From: Prosthecodimorpha staleyi
Lineage (GTDB): Bacteria; Pseudomonadota; Alphaproteobacteria; Rhizobiales; Ancalomicrobiaceae
DNA length: 64,000 nt
Reading direction: 5' to 3'
Assembly (NCBI RefSeq): GCF_018729455.1
Contig: NZ_JAHHZF010000011.1
Span: 124,001 to 188,000 of the forward strand
The notes under the pieces were generated by a model. The model had not been told where the DNA came from. It made no database searches and worked only from the letters and a program-made list of their open reading frames with translations. Below, piece after piece: positions 49,237-57,402 of the stretch; within the stretch, counting starts at the first letter, position 1, and every line of letters begins with the position of its first letter. A program made the position numbers and the translations under genes.

Positions 49237-50598
49237 TCAGCGCGTCCCGAAGGTTTCGGCGGCGCGCCGCCGGCTGATCCAGCCGAGCGACAGGCCGCGC
49301 ACGCCGAGGAAGATCAGGAGGGCCAGCCAGAGCCCGTGATTGCCGAAGGCCGGCATCAGCAGCGCCCAGGCCGCCAGATAGACGACCAGCGACAGAAGCA
49401 TCATGTTGCGCATGTCGCGCGACCAGGTGGCGCCGATGAAGACGCCGTCCATCTGGAAGGCCAGCACGCCGGCCAGCGGCGTCAGCGCCGCCCAGACGAG
49501 ATAGACGCGCGCCGTCTCGGCCACCGCGGCCGCCGACGTCATCAGGGCCAGCAGCGCCGGGCCTGCCGCCCAGAGCGTGGCGCTGACCAGTCCGGCGAGG
49601 GCGAAGCCCCAGACGGCCGTCAGCACCAGGGCGCGATCGTAGATCTCGCGCCGGCGGGCGCCGACCGCCCGGCCGACGAAGGTCTCGGCCGCTGCCGCGA
49701 ACCCGTCCAGGAAGTAGCCGCCGAACAGGAAGAACTTCTCCAGGATGGCGTTGGCGGCCAGCACCAGGTCGCCCTGCAGCGCGCTCTGCCGGGTAAAGAA
49801 GGCGAAGGCGGCAAGCAGCACGAAGGAGCGGATCATGATGTCGCGGTTGGTGCCGAGCATGGCGAGGACGGCGGGACGGTCGATCACCCGCGCCCAACCC
49901 GGCCAAGCCGAGCGGTCCCGTGTCCGGGCCAGCAAGGCGAGCCCGAGCGCGACCGTGACCGCATCGGCGGCGACCGCCGCCCAAGCCGCACCGGCCACGC
50001 CCCAGCCGGCCCCGAGCACCAGTCCGACCGCGACCGCCACATTGACGCCGTTGAGCACCGTCTGCAGGAAGAGCCCGGCGCCGGCCCGGCCGAGCCCGAG
50101 CAGCCAGCCGAACAGCGCGAAATTGGCCAGCACCAGCGGGGCGCCGAGGAGGCGGATCAGCACATAGGTGGCCATCGCCTCCATCACCGCCGGGCTGCCG
50201 CCGAAGATCGCCCGTCCGGCCCATGCCGCGGCCGGGGCCGCCAGCATCATCAGGAGGCCCGCGAGCCCGGCGAGGACCAGCGCGCGCATAAGCGTCGCGA
50301 GCATCTCCGGCCGATCGCTGCGGCCGACCGCCTGCGCGGTCAGGCCCGTCGTGCCGGACCGAAGGAAATTGAAGGTGGTGAAGCCGACATCGCAGATCAC
50401 CGAGCCGATCGCCACGCCGCCGATCAGGGCCGGGTCGCCGAGGCGCCCGACCACCGCCATGTCGACCAGGCCGACCAGGGGCGTGGTCATGTAGCCGAGC
50501 GTCATCGGCACCGCGATGGCGAGAACGGCCCGATGGTCGGGCGCCCGGAGGTCCGGCGAGCTGGATTCGGGTGGGTGCGGGATGGCGCTGGACGTCAT
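49237..50598 (-). CDS. MATE-family efflux transporter (DinF-like)
   Basis: This 453-residue protein has about twelve membrane helices in two MATE halves, with VPMTLGYMTTPLVGLVDMAVVGRLG near residue 30 and a repeated layout in the second half (FFTRQSALQGDLVLAANAIL, FLDGFAAAAETFVGRAVGARR). The DinF branch is suggested by overall similarity. It exports cationic compounds by Na+ or H+ antiport. The ATG at 50598 (MTSSAIPHPPESS) is chosen to exclude a non-hydrophobic extension. Confidence 0.88.
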   Translation of the reverse strand: MTSSAIPHPPESSSPDLRAPDHRAVLAIAVPMTLGYMTTPLVGLVDMAVVGRLGDPALIGGVAIGSVICDVGFTTFNFLRSGTTGLTAQAVGRSDRPEMLATLMRALVLAGLAGLLMMLAAPAAAWAGRAIFGGSPAVMEAMATYVLIRLLGAPLVLANFALFGWLLGLGRAGAGLFLQTVLNGVNVAVAVGLVLGAGWGVAGAAWAAVAADAVTVALGLALLARTRDRSAWPGWARVIDRPAVLAMLGTNRDIMIRSFVLLAAFAFFTRQSALQGDLVLAANAILEKFFLFGGYFLDGFAAAAETFVGRAVGARRREIYDRALVLTAVWGFALAGLVSATLWAAGPALLALMTSAAAVAETARVYLVWAALTPLAGVLAFQMDGVFIGATWSRDMRNMMLLSLVVYLAAWALLMPAFGNHGLWLALLIFLGVRGLSLGWISRRRAAETFGTR

Positions 50599-50753
50599 GG
50601 CGGCGACCTTTGCGGCAGGTCCGCCGATCCGGCAAGCCCCGGCCGTCTCATGGCTGGCTGCCGCCCATGCATCGCCGACAGACCGGAAAGTCGGACCGGC
50701 CTTTTCCCGACGCGACCGTTCCGCCGGCGCGTCGCGCACGATAGACTCCCGCT

Positions 50754-51653
50754 ATGCTGCCGATCGTGCACAATCCCCACTACGATGCGGAATTTCCGCC
50801 CGGCCACCGCTTCCCGATGGCCAAGTTCCGGCGCATCGCCGAGATCCTGGTCGAGGACGGACTGGCGGCGGCCGGCGCGTTCCACGTCCCGGCTGAGGCG
50901 CCGGCCGGCTGGATCGGGCTCGCCCATGATCCGGCCTATGTCGACCAGGTCTTCGGCGCCGCGGTGCCCGACCGGATCGCGCGCGAAATCGGCTTTGCCA
51001 TGACGCCGCGCGTCGCCCGGCGCGCCCGCACGGCCTCCGCCGGCACCGTCATGACCGGCCGGCTCGCGCTCGAATTCGGGCTCGCCTGCAACACCGCCGG
51101 CGGCAGCCACCATGCCCGGCGCGAGCAGGGGTCCGGCTTCTGCGTCTTCAACGATGTCGCGGTGGCGATCCGCGTGCTCCAGGCCGACGGCCTGATCGGG
51201 CGCGCGCTGGTGGTCGATCTCGACGTGCACCAGGGCGACGGCACCGCGGCGATCTTCGCCGGCGACGGGTCCGTCTTCACGCTCTCGATGCATGCCGAGC
51301 GCAACTTCCCGGCCCGCAAGGTCCCCTCCGACCTCGACATCGGCCTGGCCGACGACACCTCCGACGAGGCCTATCTGGCGGCCCTGACGGCCGCACTGCC
51401 CGATGCGATCGACCGGCACCGGCCGGACATCGTCTTCTACAATGCCGGCGTCGACCCGCATGTCGAAGATCGGCTCGGCCGGCTGGCGCTGTCGGATGCC
51501 GGCCTCGCCGAGCGCGACCGGCGGGTGATCGGGACCGTGCGCGATCGGGGGCTGCCGCTCGCCTGCGTGCTGGGCGGCGGCTATCAGGACGATATCGACC
51601 GGCTGGCGCGCCTGCACACCATCATCCACCGCGTTGCGCGAGAGTTCGTCTGA
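50754..51653 (+). CDS. histone deacetylase-family (AcuC/HdaH-like) hydrolase
   Basis: This 299-residue enzyme belongs to the arginase/deacetylase fold family that removes acetyl groups from lysine or polyamines. The zinc site is visible: Asp157 and His159 in DLDVHQGDGT, and Asp234 in AGVDPH; active-site histidines are in GGSHHARREQGSGFCVFND. The C-terminus has GGGYQDD. Its substrate in bacteria is unclear. It is convergent to a small membrane protein gene. Confidence 0.9.
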   Translation: MLPIVHNPHYDAEFPPGHRFPMAKFRRIAEILVEDGLAAAGAFHVPAEAPAGWIGLAHDPAYVDQVFGAAVPDRIAREIGFAMTPRVARRARTASAGTVMTGRLALEFGLACNTAGGSHHARREQGSGFCVFNDVAVAIRVLQADGLIGRALVVDLDVHQGDGTAAIFAGDGSVFTLSMHAERNFPARKVPSDLDIGLADDTSDEAYLAALTAALPDAIDRHRPDIVFYNAGVDPHVEDRLGRLALSDAGLAERDRRVIGTVRDRGLPLACVLGGGYQDDIDRLARLHTIIHRVAREFV

Positions 51654-51710
51654 TCCCGGAGCCCACGGCGGAGCCGCCATGGCATCGCCCGATCGGAGCG
51701 GCCGCCGCAG

Positions 51711-52022
51711 TCAGGCCTTGCTCTGGCGGCGGCCTGTCCGCCGCGCCTCGCGAAGGCGGTGCTGCCAGCCCCAAAGGCCCAGCACGGCCAGGGCGGCCAG
51801 GCCCGAAAGCACCAGCGGCCGGGTCAGGATCGGGGTCAGGATGGTGGTGACTGCGAAATGGCTGTCGCTGCCGAGTTCGATCACGCGGTTCTTGAAATTC
51901 ACGATCGCGCCGCCGACCGCACCGGCAAGGTCGATGCCGGCCGTATGGCTGAGCATGCGGACCGCGCCAACCATGACGGCCACGAACAGGATGGATCGGA
52001 AGGACGTCTTCGATTCCGACAT
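51711..52022 (-). CDS. small two-helix membrane protein of unknown function
   Basis: This 103-residue protein has two hydrophobic segments (about residues 9-25 and 70-88) and a basic tail. I do not recognise the family. It follows the DUF6460-like gene by 9 nt on the same strand, so the two are probably an operon. Confidence 0.6.
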   Translation of the reverse strand: MSESKTSFRSILFVAVMVGAVRMLSHTAGIDLAGAVGGAIVNFKNRVIELGSDSHFAVTTILTPILTRPLVLSGLAALAVLGLWGWQHRLREARRTGRRQSKA

Positions 52023-52031
52023 GGCGGCGGA

Positions 52032-52319
52032 TCAGCGCGGTCCGCGGCCGACCGCGAGCAGTCGCGAGACCAGCCAGATCGGCACGACCACGATGGCGCC
52101 CCAGATCAGATACTGGCCGACGGACCGGAAGGCGCCCAGGCCGAGCCGCGAGATCGCGTCGACCAGGCCTTCGACCGCGTCGAGCACGCCCTGCACCAGC
52201 CGCATCGGATGCAGACCGAGGGTGGCCAGCACGAACCCGACCACGATCGACAGGAAGGCCAGCCATAGCAGCGTCCTCAGCGGCGGGCCGCCGAGAAAGC
52301 GTTCGATCGGGTTTGCCAT
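52032..52319 (-). CDS. DUF6460-like small membrane protein
   Basis: This 95-residue protein has two membrane helices with an amphipathic middle: RFLGGPPLRTLLWLAFLSIVVGFVLATLGL, then LDAVEGLVDAISRLGLGAFRSVGQYLIWGAIVVVPIWLVSRLLA. The pattern fits the alphaproteobacterial DUF6460 group as I recall it. Function is unknown. Confidence 0.6.
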   Translation of the reverse strand: MANPIERFLGGPPLRTLLWLAFLSIVVGFVLATLGLHPMRLVQGVLDAVEGLVDAISRLGLGAFRSVGQYLIWGAIVVVPIWLVSRLLAVGRGPR

Positions 52320-52481
52320 GTCGTGCCTCCGGAGATTTCCGACGGAGGCATAGCACGCCCGTTCGGGGCGGGTCGAGGCGCCCGGTTCCGGGCCGTCCGG
52401 CCGACGGGCTGCCGGGTGACCCGGGCGGCGGCGGGAGAGGGGCGGCGGCGGGGCGTTCGGCCGCCGCCGCCCGGCTGACGG

Positions 52482-53171
52482 TCAGTCGGCCGAGAGCAGG
52501 CCCGTGCGCGAGACGATGCCGGCGAGCGCACCGCCGATCAGCGGGGCGACGATATAGAGCCAGAGCTGGCCGAGCGCGCCGGCGCCGGCAAACAGGGCCG
52601 GGCCGAAGGCACGGGCCGGATTGAGCGAATTGCCCGAGACCGGGATAAAGGCCATGTGCAGGATGGCCAGCGTCAGGCCGATCACCAGGCCGGCCAGGAT
52701 GGTGGTGTGCTTCGGATGGGTGACGCCCAGGATCACGGTGACGAACACGAAGGTCGCCACGACCTCGATCACGAAGGCGGAGGTCATCGAGAAGCCCTTG
52801 ACCGGATCCCAGCCATTCTGACCGAAGCCGAGCGTGGCCACATCATAGCCACCCGCCTTGCCGGAGACGGCCAGGAGCAGCACCACCGACGCGAGGGTCG
52901 CACCGACCAGCTGCGCGATGATGTAGGGGATCACGTCCGCGACGGACATGCGGCCGGCCAGGAAGGCTCCGACCGTCACCGCCGGGTTGAGATGGGCGCC
53001 GGAAACCGGACCGATCGAATAGGCCGCCGCCGTCACGGCGAGGCCGAAGCACAGGCCGATGCCGACCTGACCCAGCGGCAGGACGCCGCCGAGGCCGCCG
53101 GCCACCACCGAACCGACGCCGATGAAGACCAGAATGAATGTGCCGACCACTTCGGCGATATACTTTTTCAT
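52482..53171 (-). CDS. aqpZ: aquaporin Z-type water channel
   Basis: This 229-residue MIP-family channel has six helices and two pore loops with the NPA motifs HLNPAVTVG near residue 61 and SLNPARAFG near residue 183. The residues around them (His in the selectivity filter region of IGPVSGAHLNPAV, and Arg in NPARA) fit a water-selective AqpZ. The ATG at 53171 (MKKYIAEVVG) follows a weak ribosome site. Confidence 0.92.
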   Translation of the reverse strand: MKKYIAEVVGTFILVFIGVGSVVAGGLGGVLPLGQVGIGLCFGLAVTAAAYSIGPVSGAHLNPAVTVGAFLAGRMSVADVIPYIIAQLVGATLASVVLLLAVSGKAGGYDVATLGFGQNGWDPVKGFSMTSAFVIEVVATFVFVTVILGVTHPKHTTILAGLVIGLTLAILHMAFIPVSGNSLNPARAFGPALFAGAGALGQLWLYIVAPLIGGALAGIVSRTGLLSAD

Positions 53172-53316
53172 GGTTGAAGTTCCCCAGCTGAACCGGCTCC
53201 GCTGGAACCGGGGCGACGATACTCAACCAAGTTTCTGCATGCGTGCAATCCCGGATCACAGGGAAGCGCGGCCGGCGGCAGCATTTCCCCGGATATGGGA
53301 GCCATGCAGCGCCGTT

Positions 53317-55008
53317 TCACGCCAGTTTGGTGGCCAGAGTGCCGGTCAGGGCCTTGCCGATCAGGATCCGCGTCTCCGCGACGCCATAAAGCGCCACGAA
53401 GGACCCGAATCGGGGGCCGCGCTCCTGACCGATCAGGACCTGGTAGAGGCTGGCGAAGAACTCCTGCGACACGCCGGGTCGTCCGTCGGGGCCGAGCTTC
53501 TTGGCGTCCGGGAAATGCGTGCGGCCGACATCGTAGACGGCAGCCTGGATGGCGTCGCCGTCCGGGGCTGCCGGCAGGGTGCCGAGGGCGGCATCCAGCG
53601 CTTCCAGAGCCGCCCGCTCGGTCGCGGTCGGCGCGCGGAACACCTTGCCGGGCTTCACGAAATCGTGGAAGTAGCGGATCGCGTAGCCGACCAGCCGGTC
53701 GAGCTCGGGATTGCTCGCCGGCGTCGCGCCGGGGGCGTAGCGCGACAGGAAGCCCCACAGCACGCCGCGATCCTCGGCATTCGAGGCCGAGACCAGATTG
53801 AGCAGCATCGTGAAGGAGATCGAGCTCGACGGGGCATTGCCGGACGTGCCGCCGATCCGCTCCGGCTCCGGCGGCAGGCCGGAATGGATGTGCCAGACCG
53901 GATTGCCGAGCTGCTGCTCGAGCGGCTGGCGGCGGTAGGCCTCCAGGAACTGATAGTATTCGTCGACATTCTTCGGGATCACGTCGAAATAGAGCCGCTT
54001 GGCCGCCTTCGGCTCGCGGAACATGAACAGCGACAGGCTCTCCGGCGAGGCATAGGACAGCCATTCGTCGATGGTCAGGCCGTTGCCCTTGGACTTGGAG
54101 ATCTTCTGGCCTTGGTCGTCGAGGAAGAGCTCGTAGTTGAAGCCCTCCGGCGGACGCTCGCCGAGCACCCGGCAGATCTGCCCGGAGATGCGGACGTTGT
54201 CGATGTGATCCTTGCCGGACATCTCGTAGTCGACGCCGAGCGCCGCCCAGCGCAAGGCCCAGTCGGGCTTCCACTGCGCCTTGGCGCCGCCGCCGGTGAC
54301 CGGGGTCTCAAAGCGTTCGCCGTTGTCCGGATCGGTCCAGACGACGGTGCCGCGCGCGACGTTGCGTTCCTCGATCGGCACCTGCATGACCACGCCGGTC
54401 TTCGGATGGACCGGCAGGAAGGGCGCATAGGTGCGGCGCCGCTCCTCGCGCAGGGTCGGAAGCATGATCGCCATGACGTCGTCGTAGCGCTCCAGCATGA
54501 CGAGCAGCTTCTCGTCGAGCCGGCCGGCCGCGTAGTAGTCGGTGGCGCTGGCGAACTCGTAGGTGAAGCCGAAGGCGTCCAGGAAGCCGCGCAGGCGGGC
54601 ATTGTTGTGATGGCCGAAGCTGTCATGGGTGCCGAACGGGTCGGGCACGCGGGTCAGCGGCTTGCCGAGATGGCCGCGCAGGAGATCCTGGTTCGGCACA
54701 TTGTCGGGCACCTTACGCATGCCGTCCATGTCGTCGGAGAAGCACAGGAGCCGGGTCGGCACCCGGTCGCCGGTCAGCACCCGGAAGGCATGCAGCACCA
54801 TGGTGGTGCGCGCGACCTCGCCGAAGGTGCCGATATGCGGCAGTCCCGACGGCCCATAGCCGGTCTCGAACAGGACCTCGCCCTTGCCGGTCTTCTCCAG
54901 GCGGGCAACGATCTTGCGCGCCTCCTCGAAGGGCCAGGCCTTGGATTTCGCCGCCGCCTCGATCAGGGCCGGGGTGAGATCGAGAGCGAGCGGGCGCGGG
55001 GCGGTCAT
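53317..55008 (-). CDS. lysK: class I lysyl-tRNA synthetase
   Basis: This 563-residue enzyme charges tRNA(Lys) and belongs to the class I (archaeal-type) lysyl-tRNA synthetases typical of alphaproteobacteria. The class I signatures are [11 protein letters not shown] near residue 52 and KISKSKGN at 302-309. The nucleotide domain is followed by an alpha-helical anticodon-binding domain. It stands alone; the aquaporin gene is 145 nt downstream on the same strand. Confidence 0.95.
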   Translation of the reverse strand: MTAPRPLALDLTPALIEAAAKSKAWPFEEARKIVARLEKTGKGEVLFETGYGPSGLPHIGTFGEVARTTMVLHAFRVLTGDRVPTRLLCFSDDMDGMRKVPDNVPNQDLLRGHLGKPLTRVPDPFGTHDSFGHHNNARLRGFLDAFGFTYEFASATDYYAAGRLDEKLLVMLERYDDVMAIMLPTLREERRRTYAPFLPVHPKTGVVMQVPIEERNVARGTVVWTDPDNGERFETPVTGGGAKAQWKPDWALRWAALGVDYEMSGKDHIDNVRISGQICRVLGERPPEGFNYELFLDDQGQKISKSKGNGLTIDEWLSYASPESLSLFMFREPKAAKRLYFDVIPKNVDEYYQFLEAYRRQPLEQQLGNPVWHIHSGLPPEPERIGGTSGNAPSSSISFTMLLNLVSASNAEDRGVLWGFLSRYAPGATPASNPELDRLVGYAIRYFHDFVKPGKVFRAPTATERAALEALDAALGTLPAAPDGDAIQAAVYDVGRTHFPDAKKLGPDGRPGVSQEFFASLYQVLIGQERGPRFGSFVALYGVAETRILIGKALTGTLATKLA

Positions 55009-55331
55009 GGCAACGGCTTTCTGTCGATGGGCGTGCGGCCGGCCGGATCGACCGGATCCGGCCGCGCAGGGCGGCGCTGTCGCTCCGGAGCCGGCGGCCG
55101 GCCGGGAGGGGCCGTGTCGGCGCGGAGCGCAGCGCTCGTTTGGTTTGCGGTCTGGCCGATCCGCGACGGACCGGCCGATCCGCGGGCGAAGGCCCGCCCC
55201 GGATCGCGCGCGACACTAAGGTCGGCCTCCGGACACGTCAATCACGCCGGATTCACGCCGACCCTTGCGGCGCGCGCGCGCCGGACCTAGCTTCCGACCC
55301 CCGCCGGACCCTCGGCGCCCGAGAGGATACG
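55009..55331. other. divergent promoter region between lysyl-tRNA synthetase and TerB-like gene
   Basis: I see no gene in these 323 nt. A short dyad GAGCGCAGCGCTC lies at 55125-55137, but it has no T-tract and no clear partner. Both promoters must lie here. Confidence 0.4.
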
Positions 55332-55745
55332 ATGACAGACCAGCCGACCATCCAGGAAGCCCTCGTCCATGTGATGATGACGACCTGCGTCGCCGATCGC
55401 GACATGGCCCATGTCGAATTGACCGCCATCCGCATGCTGGTCGATCGCATGCCGGTCTTCGCCGGATTCGATCCCGCCCGCCTGGTTCCGATCGCCCAGG
55501 CGACCGCGCGCACGCTGGCCGAGGATAACGGGCTCGACGTGATCATCGAGATGGCCAAGGCGGCGCTGCCGGCCCGGCTCTACGAGACCGCCTATGCGCT
55601 CGCCGTCGAAGTCGCCTCCGCCGACGTGGTCGCCCGCCAGGAAGAACTGCGCCTCCTGGAAATGCTGCGCGATGCTCTCGAAGTCCCCATGCTCGCCGCG
55701 GCCGCCATCGAACACAGCGCCCGCGTCCGCTACCGCCGGCTCTGA
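55332..55745 (+). CDS. TerB-like tellurite resistance-family protein
   Basis: This 137-residue all-helical protein resembles TerB: an early TIQEALVHVMMTTCVADRDMAHVELTAIRMLVDRM, with acidic metal-site-like residues, then LAVEVASADVVARQEELRLLEMLRDAL. TerB-like domains bind metal ions and occur far more widely than tellurite resistance. Nothing in the context supports that phenotype. The ATG at 55332 has GAGAGG upstream. Confidence 0.75.
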   Translation: MTDQPTIQEALVHVMMTTCVADRDMAHVELTAIRMLVDRMPVFAGFDPARLVPIAQATARTLAEDNGLDVIIEMAKAALPARLYETAYALAVEVASADVVARQEELRLLEMLRDALEVPMLAAAAIEHSARVRYRRL

Positions 55746-55861
55746 GGCCGGGAGCGGTTCGTCGGGGATTTCCGCTTGGGAGGGCCGAAGGTGGGATGAC
55801 GCGGGAGAAACGAGGATTTCCCGACGCATCCCCAGGTTCCGCAGGGCGCGTCGCGCCTCTC

Positions 55862-56327
55862 GCGGCGCTTCGCCGCGATTCCTCGGGAGGATTGACGATC
55901 TCGCGGCATATCCCCGGCCGGAGCGTCAGCGGAGAGCCGGGGCCCACTCTCATCCCGACTTGCCGCAGGACATTGCGTTGACGCGTGATCTTGACGCCGC
56001 TGCGGTGCGAGTGGGTCCCGGATCGGCGGCCCTCCGGGCCTTGTCCGGGATTGCGGTTTGGGAGGGATGGCGAGGAACGGGATGCTGCAGGCGGGTACCG
56101 CATCTCGCAGGACGCTACCGCGGCGCTTCGCCGCGATACCTCGGGAGGATTGTCGATCTCGCGGCGCATCCCCGGCCGGAGCGCCAGCGGAGAGCCGGGG
56201 CCTACTCCCTTCCCGACTTGCCGCAGGACACTGCGTTGACGCGTGATCTTGACGCCGCTGCGATGCGAGTGGGTCCCGGATCGGCGGCCCTCCGGGCCTT
56301 GTCCGGGATTGCGGTTTCGGGGGGTGG
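55862..56327. repeat. tandem pair of a large repeat (period 258 bp), each with a 140-bp palindromic unit
   Basis: Two copies of a sequence lie 258 bp apart. Each contains a 140-bp core, at 55911-56050 and 56169-56308. In each core the left arm begins TCCCCGGCCGGAGCG and the right arm ends GGCCTTGTCCGGGA; each arm can fold on itself, and they share an inverted CCCACTC/GAGTGGG-like junction (CCTACTC in copy 2). The spacer is also conserved (TTGACGCGTGATCTTGACGC). The full repeat extends leftward over GCGGCGCTTCGCCGCGA. This resembles BIME/REP-type extragenic repeats. No coding frame here looks real. Confidence 0.85.
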
Positions 56328-56549
56328 CGGCGGAGGGGGCAAATCCACCGGAAAATCGCGGCTTGCCGGTCGATTGCTCGATCCGGTCACGGTCTCGTGA
56401 TCGGGGGCCCGGCATCTGAACGGTTTCTGAACCGGGCGTTCGGGTCGGGTGCATGGGCGGGGGCCTAGTCTCAAACCATCGAACGACGGGGCCTGACCCG
56501 CCCCACCCCCTGAGAGCCCAGACCGAACCCCGAATTCAAGGAGCCCGCC

Positions 56550-56825
56550 ATGTTCGCCAAGATCGCCGCCGCCGCCCTTGCCGTCGCCCTCGTCGCCGGC
56601 GCCTCCGTCTCCACCGCCTCGCAGGCCGAAGCCAAGGGAGGCGCCTTCGTGGCCGGCCTCGTCGGCGGCGCCATCATCGGCGGTGCGCTGGCCTCGCAGG
56701 CCTATGCGCCCGGCTACTACGCCCCCGGCTACTATGCTCCGGCGCCGGTCTACGCGCCGACCTGCTACAAGGTCTGGGCCTACGACTCCTGGGGCAACCC
56801 CTACAAGACCAAGGTCTGCAACTGA
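56550..56825 (+). CDS. small secreted Gly/Ala/Tyr-rich protein with C-terminal C-x17-C-N motif (A)
   Basis: This 91-residue protein has a signal peptide (about residues 1-29), a glycine-zipper-like segment (GAFVAGLVGGAIIGGALA), tandem APGYY repeats and a C-terminal CYKVWAYDSWGNPYKTKVCN (Cys72 and Cys90). The same layout, with the same Cys spacing, Asp, Gly and Pro, is found in the protein at 60.6 kb. A disulfide between the two cysteines is likely outside the cytoplasm. Function is unknown. AAGGAG stands before the ATG, and a terminator follows. Confidence 0.82.
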   Translation: MFAKIAAAALAVALVAGASVSTASQAEAKGGAFVAGLVGGAIIGGALASQAYAPGYYAPGYYAPAPVYAPTCYKVWAYDSWGNPYKTKVCN

Positions 56826-56902
56826 GCGGACCGCGGTCAAATCTGACGGCACTGCTTCCCCTGATCTTCCTGCCCTCCCCTTCCTCCCCCAAGTGCACCT
56901 TC

Positions 56903-56930
56903 AGGCCCGGCCGACCGCCGGGCCTTTTCT
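56903..56930 (+). terminator. rho-independent terminator of the 56.5-kb small secreted protein gene
   Basis: The perfect 9-bp stem AGGCCCGGC (56903-56911) with GCCGGGCCT (56917-56925) is followed by TTTTCTTT. It lies 78 nt after the stop codon. Confidence 0.85.
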
Positions 56931-57090
56931 TTGCGTTCCCGGCGACGCAATCGGCCGGACCGCGGCCTCCGCTTCGCCTGCATGGCGTGCCTCGGGGCAC
57001 CGCCATCGGCGTCGATCTCACGTATCCGGCCTTTCATCGATCAAATATTCATTCTATTATATTCAACTGTTCGCATGACGGGAGGATGGC

Positions 57091-57390
57091 ATGACGGCAT
57101 TCAACGTCGTACGCTTCAAGACAAAGCCCGGAATGGAGCGCGAGTTTATTGATGCACATACGAATGCATCGATGGATGTCAAAGGCTTCCGGCGATTTTC
57201 ACTGATCTCGACCGGCCCGGCCGCCTTCTGCGTGATCGGGGAATGGGACGATCTGGACAGCCTGGCTGCGGCACGCCCCACCATGATCGGCCTGCTCAAC
57301 AGCTTTCGCCACACGCTCGAGGATCTGGGCAACGGTCTCGGCGTCACCGATCCGGTGTCCGGGCCGGCCTTGCTTGAATTGAGGCCGTAG
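57091..57390 (+). CDS. ABM-superfamily (dimeric alpha-beta barrel) protein
   Basis: This 99-residue protein fits the antibiotic-biosynthesis-monooxygenase fold: FNVVRFKTKPGMEREFIDAH, GFRRFSLISTG, then FCVIGEWDDLDSLAAARPTMIGLL. Members range from monooxygenases to haem-degrading enzymes, and this one's role is unclear. The AT-rich leader at 57035-57070 likely holds its promoter, and GGGAGGA precedes the ATG. Confidence 0.75.
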   Translation: MTAFNVVRFKTKPGMEREFIDAHTNASMDVKGFRRFSLISTGPAAFCVIGEWDDLDSLAAARPTMIGLLNSFRHTLEDLGNGLGVTDPVSGPALLELRP

Positions 57391-57402
57391 CGACCGCCGG
57401 GT

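Noticed and set aside
55125-55137. Dyad GAGCGCAGCGCTC as a terminator
   Set aside because: It has no T-run and no gene ends at it; it may be a chance palindrome in GC-rich DNA.
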